Origin: Burkholderia pseudomultivorans
GTDB lineage: Bacteria; Pseudomonadota; Gammaproteobacteria; Burkholderiales; Burkholderiaceae
DNA length: 64,000 bases
NCBI RefSeq assembly: GCF_001718415.1
Contig: NZ_CP013378.1
Coordinates: 3,968,001-4,032,000, forward strand
Direction: 5' to 3'
Of the stretch, positions 1 through 7,594 are shown piece after piece. Made by a program: the position numbers and the translations under genes. The first letter of the stretch is position 1. Each line of letters begins with the position of its first letter. The notes under the pieces are model-generated. The model made no database searches and was not told the DNA's origin. It saw only the letters and a program-made list of their open reading frames with translations.

Positions 1-195
1 CTCGTACGCCTCGACGACGGTGAAGCGCGAGACGCTCTTGTCGAGCGCGAGCTTGCGGATCGACGGCATCCGCATGCCGGGCCGGAACACGCGCTCGTCG
101 ATGCGGCGGCGCGCCCACTGGACGAGCTGGTCGACCAGCGTCAGCGTGGCGGTGTCGTGCGGCGCGGGAATCTGGGCAAGAGGGACGGTGGACAT
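1..195 (-). CDS. MocR/GntR-family transcriptional regulator, N-terminal part (gene cut by window edge)
   Basis: Only the first 65 codons are in the window; the gene continues beyond base 1. Reading from the ATG at 195 on the minus strand, the protein enters a winged-helix GntR domain: a helix with LVDQLVQWARRRID, then the PGMRMPSIRKLA motif typical of GntR DNA-binding domains, then SVSRFTVVEAYE. In MocR-type members the helix-turn-helix is fused to an aminotransferase-like PLP domain. That is likely here, because a PLP aminotransferase, a RidA and an EamA exporter lie next door, but the C-terminal domain is not visible. It is divergent from the VOC gene, and direct repeats of TGTACCG lie in the shared spacer. 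Confidence 0.8.
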   Translation of the reverse strand, partial: MSTVPLAQIPAPHDTATLTLVDQLVQWARRRIDERVFRPGMRMPSIRKLALDKSVSRFTVVEAYE

Positions 196-210
196 GGGCG
201 GCGACTCCAA

Positions 211-253
211 CTGTACCGAAAGCTATCGAGGCGATTGTACCGTTACTGTGCCG
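211..253. promoter_or_regulatory. Direct repeats TGTACCG in the MocR/VOC divergent spacer, candidate MocR operator
   Basis: The 7-mer TGTACCG occurs at 212-218 and 236-242, preceded by C and T respectively. A one-mismatch copy, CTGTGCCG, lies at 246-253. Start-to-start spacings are 24 and 11 bp. MocR-type dimers commonly bind direct repeats in their own divergent promoter. The assignment to this regulator is inference from position. Confidence 0.35.
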
Positions 254-403
254 GTGCGCACGATTACAGTTGACCGAAATGGCGGCCGTGCGGCGCGCGC
301 CTGCGCGTCGCCGCGCCGCCACGGCGGCTGCGGCGCCCGCGCCCCGGCCGGTCCGGCAGACGGTCCGCCCGCCATGACACTTTCGTTTTCTCGTCCGACG
401 CTC

Positions 404-1096
404 ATGCCAGCCCGTTCCCTGACACTCGACCATCTCGTGATTGCCGCGCGCACGCTCGACGAAGGCGTGCGCCACGTCGCCGACGCGCTCGGCATCGAAC
501 CGGCCGGCGGCGGCCGCCATCCGCTGATGCGCACCCATAACGCGCTGTTCGGCGTGTGGGGCGGCCTGTACCTCGAAGTGATCGCGATCGATCCCGATGC
601 GCGCGACGCGGACAATGCCGCCGCGCCGCCGCGTGCGCGGCTGTTCGCGCTCGACGATCCGACGATGCACGCACGGCTCGCGCAGGGCCCGTTCCTCGCG
701 CACTGGGTCGCGCGCGTCGAGCGTCCGCGCCAGCTTGCGCTCTGGCAAAGCCAGTATCCGACGCGCATCCCGCGCGTGGTCGCGATGCGGCGCGGCGACC
801 TGAGCTGGGGCCTGACGGTGCCGGACGACGGCGCGTTTCCGGCCTGGCAGGGCGCGGGCGACGGCCTGCTGCCGTCGCTGATCCAGTGGGACAGCGCTCG
901 CCACCCGACCGAATCGCTGCCGCACGACGGCGTCGCGCTGAAGGCGCTCAAGGGCCGCCATCCGCGCGCCGACGCGATTCGCGATCAGCTCGACTGGCTC
1001 GGCGCCGCGCACCTGCTCGACCTCGAGGCCGGCGACGGCCCGCCCGCGCTGGTCGCCGAATTCGATACACCGCAAGGTCCGCGCACGCTGCGCTGA
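404..1096 (+). CDS. VOC/glyoxalase-like domain protein
   Basis: The predicted protein has 230 residues. The N-terminal TLDHLVIAARTLDEGVRHV segment is the first beta-alpha unit of a glyoxalase-like (VOC) fold. It is followed by a histidine-containing strand (GGRHPLMRTHNALFGV) and YLEVIAID, as in the Glyoxalase_3 group. Such proteins are metal-dependent or degenerate lyases and isomerases; the substrate cannot be told. The domain begins at about residue 6, which favours the ATG at 404. An in-frame ATG at 374 would add ten residues, and neither start has a strong ribosome site. The gene is followed 44 bp downstream by an EamA exporter, so the two are probably co-transcribed. Confidence 0.75.
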   Translation: MPARSLTLDHLVIAARTLDEGVRHVADALGIEPAGGGRHPLMRTHNALFGVWGGLYLEVIAIDPDARDADNAAAPPRARLFALDDPTMHARLAQGPFLAHWVARVERPRQLALWQSQYPTRIPRVVAMRRGDLSWGLTVPDDGAFPAWQGAGDGLLPSLIQWDSARHPTESLPHDGVALKALKGRHPRADAIRDQLDWLGAAHLLDLEAGDGPPALVAEFDTPQGPRTLR

Positions 1097-1140
1097 ACGC
1101 CCCCGACTCACCTACCCGACGATACGGAGACACCCACGAC

Positions 1141-2049
1141 ATGAATTCGCGCGAAACCCGGGGCATGCTGCTCGGCCTGATCGGCGTGATGATCTTCAGC
1201 CTGACGCTGCCGATGACGCGGATCGTCGTGTCCGAACTCAATCCGCTGCTCAACGGGCTCGGCCGCGCGCTCGCCGCGTCGGTGCCGGCCGGCCTGCTGC
1301 TCTGGTGGCGTCGCGAAGCGCTGCCGACGCGCGCGCAGCTGAAGAGCCTCGCGGTCGTGTCGGCCGGCGTGATCGTCGCGTATCCGGTGTTCTCCGCGTG
1401 GGCGATGAAGACCGTGCCCGCCTCGCACGGCGCGGTCGTCAACGGGCTGCAGCCGCTGTTCGTCGCGCTGTATGCGGCCTGGCTGTCGCACGAACGGCCG
1501 TCGAAGGCGTTCTGGATCAGCGCGGTGACCGGCAGCGCGCTCGTGATCGCGTTCGCGCTGCGCGACGGCGGCGGCACGCTGCAGGCCGGCGACGCGCTGA
1601 TGCTCGTCGCGGTCGGCATCGGCGCGCTCGGCTATGCGGAAGGCGCGCGCCTCGCGCGCCAGATCGGCGGCTGGCAGGTGATCTGCTGGGCGCTCGTGGT
1701 GTCCGCGCCGGTCCTCGTGCTGCCGGTCGGCTGGCTCGCGTGGCTGCAGCATGCCGCGCACCCGGGCCCGCTCGCGCTGCGCACCTGGCTCGCGTTCGGC
1801 TACGTGACCCTCTTTTCGCAGTTCATCGGCTTCTTCGCGTGGTACGCGGGCCTCGCGATGGGCGGCACCGCGCGCGTCGGCCAGGTGCAGTTGCTGCAGA
1901 TCTTCTTCACGATCGCCTTTTCCGCGCTGCTGTTCGGCGAAACGGTGACGCCGTCGACATGGCTGTTCGCGGCCGCGGTGATCGCGACGGTGATGCTCGG
2001 GCGGCGCTCGGCGGTGGCCACGGCCCCGCGTCCCGCTCGCGCCGGCTGA
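1141..2049 (+). CDS. DMT-superfamily (EamA) transporter
   Basis: This is a 302-residue, very hydrophobic protein of the normal size for the ten-helix EamA/RhaT drug-metabolite transporters. The opening GMLLGLIGVMIFSLTLPMTR is the usual first helix. Two EamA repeats follow, at roughly residues 8-140 and 150-295, and the C-terminal repeat carries FGETVTPSTWLFAAAVI. It probably exports amino acids or metabolites from the cytoplasm. It lies between a VOC gene and a PLP aminotransferase, downstream of a divergent MocR-like regulator, which is a common arrangement for amino-acid efflux. The cargo is unknown. Confidence 0.88.
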   Translation: MNSRETRGMLLGLIGVMIFSLTLPMTRIVVSELNPLLNGLGRALAASVPAGLLLWWRREALPTRAQLKSLAVVSAGVIVAYPVFSAWAMKTVPASHGAVVNGLQPLFVALYAAWLSHERPSKAFWISAVTGSALVIAFALRDGGGTLQAGDALMLVAVGIGALGYAEGARLARQIGGWQVICWALVVSAPVLVLPVGWLAWLQHAAHPGPLALRTWLAFGYVTLFSQFIGFFAWYAGLAMGGTARVGQVQLLQIFFTIAFSALLFGETVTPSTWLFAAAVIATVMLGRRSAVATAPRPARAG

Positions 2050-2201
2050 ACAGGTGCGCCATAATGGCTGTTTTGCCTGATCGGTGTTGCCCACCCAGCC
2101 GCGAAGGCTCGATCGCGTTCCGGCGCGCCTACCCGGCCGCCGCGAAGCGGTCTGCCCGACCGACCTTTCTTGACTGACCACGATACCCGAACGAGGAGAC
2201 T

Positions 2202-3383
2202 ATGAATCCGAGCGACCTGCACCCGCCGCACTGGCAGCTTTCCGAACGCGCCCGCAAGCTGACGAGCTCGGCGATCCGCGAGATCCTGAAGGTGACGGAG
2301 CGCCCCGAGGTCATCTCGTTCGCCGGCGGCCTGCCCGCCCCCGCGACGTTCCCGGCCGAGCGCATGCGCGCGGCGGCCGACCGCGTGCTGCGCGACGCGC
2401 CGGCCGCGGCACTGCAGTACAGCGCGACCGAAGGCTACCTGCCGCTGCGCGAGTGGATCGCCGAGCGCTACAGCGTGCGCGTGTCGCAGGTACTGGTCAC
2501 GACCGGCTCGCAGCAGGCGCTCGACCTGCTCGGCAAGGCGCTCGTCGATCCGGGCAGCCCGATCCTCGTCGAAACGCCGACCTACCTCGGCGCGCTGCAG
2601 TCGTTCTCGCTGTACGAGCCGCGCTACGTGCAGGTGCCGACCGACGAGCAGGGCCTGCTGCCCGAAGGCCTCACGCCCGCGCTGACGCAGGGCGCGCGCC
2701 TGCTCTACGCGCAGCCGAACTTCCAGAACCCGACCGGCCGCCGCCTGCCGGTCGAGCGCCGCCGCGCGCTCGCCGCGTTCGCGCAGACGAGCCCGTTCCC
2801 GGTGCTCGAGGACGACCCGTACGGCGCGCTCAACTACCAGGGCGAACCGCTGCCGACGATGCTGTCGATGGCGCCCGACCACGTCGTGCACCTCGGCACG
2901 TTCTCGAAGGTGCTCGCGCCGGGCCTGCGGATCGGCTACATCATCGCGCCCGAGGAACTCCACTTCAAGCTGGTGCAGGCCAAGCAGGCCACCGACCTGC
3001 ACACGCCGACGCTGACGCAGCGCATCGCGCACGAAGTGATCAAGGACGGCTTCCTCGACGAGCACATCCCGACGATCCGCCAGCTGTACGGCGCGCAGTG
3101 CGAGGCGATGCTCGGCTCGCTCGCGCGTCACATGCCGGAGGGCGTCACGTGGAACCGTCCGGAAGGCGGGATGTTCATCTGGGTGAACCTGCCCGCGCAG
3201 ATCGACAGCATGAAGCTGCTCGCCGAAGCCGTCGACAACCACGTCGCGTTCGTGCCGGGCGCGCCGTTCTTCGCGAACGACGCGCAGCAGAACACGCTGC
3301 GCCTGTCGTTCGTGACGGTGCCGCCGGAGAAGATCGAGGAAGGCGTCGCGCGCCTCGGCAAGCTGATCCGCGAGCGTCTCTGA
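2202..3383 (+). CDS. PLP-dependent aminotransferase, fold type I (MocR-like catalytic domain, no HTH)
   Basis: The 393-residue protein has the full class I/II aminotransferase fold. Key pieces are TTGSQQALDLLGKAL (cofactor phosphate region), QPNFQNPTGRRLP, EDDPYGALNY and GTFSKVLAPGLRIGY, in which Lys236 should form the Schiff base with PLP. It resembles 2-aminoadipate/LysN-like aminotransferases and the catalytic half of MocR regulators. There is no N-terminal GntR domain, so it is an enzyme. GAGGAG just upstream of the ATG is a good ribosome site. RidA follows 44 bp later, which fits a need to clear reactive enamine or imine by-products of PLP chemistry. The amino-acid substrate is unresolved. 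Confidence 0.88.
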   Translation: MNPSDLHPPHWQLSERARKLTSSAIREILKVTERPEVISFAGGLPAPATFPAERMRAAADRVLRDAPAAALQYSATEGYLPLREWIAERYSVRVSQVLVTTGSQQALDLLGKALVDPGSPILVETPTYLGALQSFSLYEPRYVQVPTDEQGLLPEGLTPALTQGARLLYAQPNFQNPTGRRLPVERRRALAAFAQTSPFPVLEDDPYGALNYQGEPLPTMLSMAPDHVVHLGTFSKVLAPGLRIGYIIAPEELHFKLVQAKQATDLHTPTLTQRIAHEVIKDGFLDEHIPTIRQLYGAQCEAMLGSLARHMPEGVTWNRPEGGMFIWVNLPAQIDSMKLLAEAVDNHVAFVPGAPFFANDAQQNTLRLSFVTVPPEKIEEGVARLGKLIRERL

Positions 3384-3427
3384 TCCCCCTTTTTCCCTGT
3401 CACGACTCTCTACGAGGAATCGAACAC

Positions 3428-3886
3428 ATGGCTAACGTCTACGACAAACTGAAATCGCTCGGCATCGAGCTGCCGACCGCCGGCGCACCGGCCGCCGCCT
3501 ACGTGATGAGCGCGCAAAGCGGCAACACGGTCTACCTGTCGGGCCATATCGCGAAGAAGGACGGCAAGGTCTGGGCCGGCAAGCTCGGCGCCGACCTGAC
3601 GACCGAAGACGGCAAGGCCGCCGCGCGCGCGATCGCGATCGACCTGCTCGCGACGCTGCACGCGCACACCGGCGACCTGAACAAGGTCACGCGCATCGTC
3701 AAGCTGATGAGCCTCGTCAACTCGACGCTCGACTTCACCGAGCAGCACCTCGTGACGAACGGCGCGTCGGAACTGATCGCCGACGTGTTCGGCGACGCGG
3801 GCAAGCATGCCCGTTCGGCGTTCGGCGTCGCGCAGATTCCGCTCGGCGCGTGCGTCGAGATCGAACTGATCGCCGAAGTCGCGTAA
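3428..3886 (+). CDS. RidA-family (YjgF/UK114) enamine/imine deaminase-like protein
   Basis: The protein has 152 residues, slightly longer than RidA itself. Family features are NTVYLSGHIAKKDGKVWAGK near the N-terminus, LVNSTLDFTEQHLVTNGAS in the middle, and RSAFGVAQIPLGACVEIELIAEV at the end. The arginine before SAFG corresponds to the conserved substrate-carboxylate arginine of active Rid proteins. Rid proteins hydrolyse 2-aminoacrylate-type enamines released by PLP enzymes. The gene sits directly behind a PLP aminotransferase and ahead of a PhzF protein, with gaps of 44 and 13 bp, so the three probably form one unit. It more likely belongs to a divergent Rid subgroup than to housekeeping RidA. 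Confidence 0.9.
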   Translation: MANVYDKLKSLGIELPTAGAPAAAYVMSAQSGNTVYLSGHIAKKDGKVWAGKLGADLTTEDGKAAARAIAIDLLATLHAHTGDLNKVTRIVKLMSLVNSTLDFTEQHLVTNGASELIADVFGDAGKHARSAFGVAQIPLGACVEIELIAEVA

Positions 3887-3899
3887 CGGGCGCGTCGCG

Positions 3900-4784
3900 A
3901 TGACGAGCCGCCTCGTGCGTTTCAAGCAGGTCGACGTGTTTACGTCGGTGCCGTTCAAGGGCAATCCGCTCGCCGTGGTGTTCGACGCCGATTCGCTCGG
4001 CGACGACGCGATGCTCGCGATCGCCCGCTGGACGAACCTGTCGGAAACGACGTTCGTCTGCTCGCCGACCGATCCGGAAGCCGACTACCGCGTGCGAATC
4101 TTCACGCCGGGCGGCGAACTGCCGTTCGCCGGCCATCCGACGCTCGGCACCGCGCACGCGTTCCTCGAGAGCGGCGCGCGGCCGCGCACGCCGGGGCGGC
4201 TGATCCAGCAGTGCGGGGTCGGCCGGGTCGCATTGCGCGAGCAGGCCGACGGCTGGGCGTTCGCCGCGCCGCCGGCACGCGTCACGCCGGTCGAGCGGTC
4301 GGACTACCCGGCGCTGGCCGCCGCGCTGCGCAGCGACGCGATCGACTTCGACGCCGAACCGTGCGCGGTCGACAACGGCGCGCCCTGGCTCGTCGTGCGG
4401 CTGACGTCGGCCGATGCCTGCGTCGGGCTCACGCCCGATCCGGCCGCGCTGGCGGCGATCGTGCACCGCTACGGCGCGCACGGCCTCGCCGCCTATGGGC
4501 CGCACGCCGACGGCGGCCCCGCCACGTTCGAAATCCGCTGCCTGATGACGGGCGACGCGTTCGGCCCCGTCGGCGAGGATCCGGTCACCGGCAGTGCGAA
4601 CGCCGCGCTGGCCGGGCTGCTGACGCGTCAGCAGCGCCGTCCCGGCACGTCGTACACGGCCCGCCAGGGCACCGCGATCGGCCGCGACGGCCGCATCTTC
4701 GTCCGCTACGACGACGACGGCACGACCTGGATCGGCGGCCACGTCGTGACGGTCGTCGACGGCACGTTCCAGGCGCCCGCCTGA
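3900..4784 (+). CDS. PhzF-family isomerase/epimerase
   Basis: The 294-residue length is typical of PhzF proteins. It begins with the family signature DVFTSVPFKGNPLAVV. The catalytic glutamate is Glu49 in NLSETTFV, and the second half of the active site is visible in GGELPFAGHPTLGTAHAF and GEDPVTGSANAALA. PhzF itself isomerises dihydro-hydroxyanthranilate in phenazine synthesis, but most relatives act elsewhere. No other phenazine gene is nearby, so a phenazine role is not supported. It starts 13 bp after ridA and probably finishes the same transcript. Confidence 0.88.
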   Translation: MTSRLVRFKQVDVFTSVPFKGNPLAVVFDADSLGDDAMLAIARWTNLSETTFVCSPTDPEADYRVRIFTPGGELPFAGHPTLGTAHAFLESGARPRTPGRLIQQCGVGRVALREQADGWAFAAPPARVTPVERSDYPALAAALRSDAIDFDAEPCAVDNGAPWLVVRLTSADACVGLTPDPAALAAIVHRYGAHGLAAYGPHADGGPATFEIRCLMTGDAFGPVGEDPVTGSANAALAGLLTRQQRRPGTSYTARQGTAIGRDGRIFVRYDDDGTTWIGGHVVTVVDGTFQAPA

Positions 4785-4885
4785 CGTTTGACGCTGCGCG
4801 CGGGCGCCGGCTCGACCGGCGCCCCTCCACTGCCGCCGATAGCGCGCCATCGGGAATCCATGCGAACCCCGCATGCAGCATGTAA

Positions 4886-4956
4886 ACAGACCCTAGCTAT
4901 CGCAAAAGCCTTCCAGCCAGTAATATCGGGCCTAATCCGTTGCTTCGGAGGTCTGT
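4886..4956 (+). ncRNA. Possible structured leader of the GGDEF-EAL gene (unassigned RNA element)
   Basis: ACAGACC at 4886-4892 is a perfect reverse complement of GGTCTGT at 4950-4956 and would close a 57-nt loop. Immediately inside the 3-prime arm, TCCG (4936-4939) and CGGA (4946-4949) form a small hairpin that would stack on the closing helix. The element lies about 100 bases before the probable start of a c-di-GMP enzyme. It does not match the conserved blocks of the GEMM-I riboswitch as I know them, so the RNA class is unassigned and the structure may be chance. Confidence 0.3.
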
Positions 4957-5012
4957 CCATGGTTGCGCGTCCTGCGTACGAACGGACGCCGGAGCGCCCC
5001 CACCCCTAGCCG

Positions 5013-5030
5013 GCCATCCAGAAGGATGGC
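5013..5030 (+). promoter_or_regulatory. Small hairpin GCCATCC-AGAA-GGATGGC in the leader of the GGDEF-EAL gene
   Basis: A perfect 7-bp stem with a 4-nt loop lies 28 bases before the preferred start codon at 5059. It overlaps an alternative in-frame ATG at 5026. No T run follows, so it is not an intrinsic terminator. It could affect translation initiation, or it could rule out the 5026 start, which would be buried in the stem. Confidence 0.35.
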
Positions 5031-5058
5031 GTATGCGAGCAGGACGCCGCCCTTTTCG

Positions 5059-7395
5059 ATGAGCTCCGCCCGGTCCTCCCATCCGTCGCCGCCCCGACCG
5101 CTGCGTACGCCGCGCAAGTCGCGCCGGCGCGCGCTGTTCGCGATCCCGCTGCTCGGGATGCTCGCGCTGGCGCTGCTGTGGGCCGTGATCATCGCGCGGC
5201 TGTCGGTCGAGAAGGACAGCGCGTACAAGGAAGCCGCCGCGTCCGCCGCGATCCTGTCGTCCGCGCTCGAACAGCACACGGTCAAGGCGATCCACCAGGT
5301 CGACCAGATCACGCGCTTCGTCAAGTTCGAGTTCGAGAAGTCGCCCGCGCACTTCAACCTCGCGAGCGCGGTCGAGAAAGGCGTCGTGCCGAGCGACACG
5401 CTGATCCAGGTCTCGCTCGTCAACGCGAAGGGCATCCTGTTCGCGAACACCGCCGAGACCCATCCGCAGCCGATCAACCTGTCCGACCGCGAGCACTTCA
5501 AGGTCCACCTCGCGCACAACGACGACCGCCTCTACATCAGCAAGCCCGTGCTCGGCCGCGTGTCGAGCCACTGGACGCTGCAGATGACGCGGCGCCTGAA
5601 CAATCCGGACGGCAGTTTCGCCGGCATCGTCGTGGTGTCGGAAGACCCGAGCTACTTCACGAACGACTTCTACAACAACGCGGCGATCGGCAAGGAAGGC
5701 GTGATCGCGGTGGTGTCGGACACGGGCACCGTGCTCGCGCGGCGCACGGGTTCGGTCAGCAATGCGCCGGGCGCGTTCTCCGCATCGGGCGTCTACCCGA
5801 TCGCCGAGCGCGTGACCGGCACGATCATCGACCCGATCGACGGCGTGACGCGCATCGTGTCGTACCGCCATCTGGACGGCTATCCGCTCGCGGTGATGGT
5901 CGGGCTGTCGCAGACCGAGGAATACGCGGACTACTACCACACGCGCAACGTCTACCTGCTGATGACGAGCTTCATCACGCTGGCGATGCTCGCGTTCTTC
6001 GGCGTCGCGACGGGCCTGATCGGCAAGCTGCTCGGCCGCGAGCGCGAGATGACCCAGCTCGCCGAATACGACCTGCTCACCGGCCTCGCGAACCGCTACG
6101 CGACGCTGCGCGGGCTGCGCAACGACGTGTCGGCGCCGGCCAGCCTGTCGCGGCTGGGGCTGCTGTTCATCGATCTCGACAACTTCAAGACCGTCAACGA
6201 CACGCTCGGCCACAACGCCGGCGACATCGTGCTGCAGATGACCGCGTCGCGCCTGTCGGACGCGGTCGGCGACGAAGGCACGCTCGCGCGCATCGGCGGC
6301 GACGAGTTCGTCGTCGTGATGAAGGGCGACGACGTCGAGCGGCGCGCGGTGCGGCTCGCCGAGGCGATCATCCGGATGTTCGGCGAGCCGTTCGACGTGC
6401 GCGGCAGCTCGTTCGTGCTGCATGCGAGCATCGGCATCGCGCTGCATACCGTCGCGAACGAAAGCGAGATCGACCTGCTGAAGAAGGCCGATCTCGCGAT
6501 GTACAGCGCGAAGGACGCCGGCAAGAACTGCTATCAGTTCTATGCGCCGCACCTGTCGCATCGCGCCGATCACCTGATGCGCTGGGAGCAGCAGCTGCGC
6601 GTCGCGCTCGCCGAGGGGCAGCTGTTCCTCGCGTACCAGCCGAAGATCGACCTCGCACACCGCACGATCACCGGCTTCGAGGCGCTCGCGCGCTGGGACC
6701 ACCCGGAGCACGGCATCATCTCCGCGAACGAATTCATTTCGATCGCCGAATCGACGGGCCTGATCGTGCCGATCGGCGATTTCGTGATCCGCACCGCATG
6801 CCGGCAGATCGCGCGCTGGCACGAAGAAGGCCACGACACGCTGACGCTTGCCGTCAATATCTCGCCCGTGCAGTTCTGGCGCGGCGACCTGATCGAGACG
6901 ATCTCGCGCACGCTGCAGGAAACCGGCATCGAGGCCAGCCATCTCGAACTCGAGATCACCGAGACCGCGATGATGGAGTATCCGGAGCTCGTGTCCGAGA
7001 AGATCGTCGCGCTGAAAAAGCTCGGCATCCGGATCGCGCTCGACGATTTCGGCACCGGCTATTCGTCGCTGTCGTACCTGCACCGCTTCTCCGTCGACAC
7101 GCTGAAGGTCGATCGCTCGTTCGTGCAGGCGATCCCGAACGATCGCAGCGTATGCGTGATGGTCGCGTCGATCGTGCATCTCGCGCGCTCGCTCGGGCTG
7201 ACGGTCGTCGTCGAAGGCACCGAGACCGAGGAACAGATCGCGTGGCTGTCCGCGCTCGGCGAGATCGAGGCGCAAGGCTTCCTGTTCTCGCGCCCGGTGC
7301 CGGCCGACGCGATTCCCGCACTGATCGCGCGCTATGGCGTGCGCGGCGATCGCCCGTCGATCCCGCACCGCGCGACCGGCAACGCGAGCGCCTGA
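5059..7395 (+). CDS. Membrane-anchored GGDEF-EAL c-di-GMP cyclase/phosphodiesterase with periplasmic PDC sensor
   Basis: The 778-residue protein has, in order: a basic N-terminus, a membrane helix (about residues 20-42), a large periplasmic dCache/PDC-like sensor (to about 290), a second helix (LLMTSFITLAMLAFFGVATGL), a GGDEF domain with intact GGDEF at 413-417, and an EAL domain with intact EAL at 541-543, DDFGTGYSSLSYL and the later EGTETEEQ. No RxxD inhibitory site is visible before GGDEF. Both domains look catalytic, so it should make and/or degrade cyclic di-GMP at the inner membrane in response to an unknown periplasmic ligand. Upstream in-frame starts exist at 5026 (ATG) and 4963 (TTG). 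I prefer 5059 because the extra sequence is unstructured and basic. Confidence 0.92.
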   Translation: MSSARSSHPSPPRPLRTPRKSRRRALFAIPLLGMLALALLWAVIIARLSVEKDSAYKEAAASAAILSSALEQHTVKAIHQVDQITRFVKFEFEKSPAHFNLASAVEKGVVPSDTLIQVSLVNAKGILFANTAETHPQPINLSDREHFKVHLAHNDDRLYISKPVLGRVSSHWTLQMTRRLNNPDGSFAGIVVVSEDPSYFTNDFYNNAAIGKEGVIAVVSDTGTVLARRTGSVSNAPGAFSASGVYPIAERVTGTIIDPIDGVTRIVSYRHLDGYPLAVMVGLSQTEEYADYYHTRNVYLLMTSFITLAMLAFFGVATGLIGKLLGREREMTQLAEYDLLTGLANRYATLRGLRNDVSAPASLSRLGLLFIDLDNFKTVNDTLGHNAGDIVLQMTASRLSDAVGDEGTLARIGGDEFVVVMKGDDVERRAVRLAEAIIRMFGEPFDVRGSSFVLHASIGIALHTVANESEIDLLKKADLAMYSAKDAGKNCYQFYAPHLSHRADHLMRWEQQLRVALAEGQLFLAYQPKIDLAHRTITGFEALARWDHPEHGIISANEFISIAESTGLIVPIGDFVIRTACRQIARWHEEGHDTLTLAVNISPVQFWRGDLIETISRTLQETGIEASHLELEITETAMMEYPELVSEKIVALKKLGIRIALDDFGTGYSSLSYLHRFSVDTLKVDRSFVQAIPNDRSVCVMVASIVHLARSLGLTVVVEGTETEEQIAWLSALGEIEAQGFLFSRPVPADAIPALIARYGVRGDRPSIPHRATGNASA

Positions 7396-7594
7396 ACGCG
7401 TCCGCGCGCGGCGTGCGACGTATGCCGCCGTCCCGATTGTTTCGGCTTCCGATCTTGTTGTTTAGTTTATTTACTAGCGTTTTCGCGCATGGCAGTGTCA
7501 TCGTGCGCGGGGGACAATCGGGAGGGCAATCGTGTCGGCGGGCCGCCGGCATTTTCTGACGCGCGAGATCCGGCCTCCCGGCCACCACACAATC

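Noticed and set aside
3900..4784. Phenazine biosynthesis locus
   Set aside because: Only a PhzF-type protein is present; no phzA-G partners. PhzF family members have many other roles.
4886..4956. GEMM-I c-di-GMP riboswitch
   Set aside because: The conserved GEMM blocks and their spacing are not found; kept only as an unassigned structured leader.
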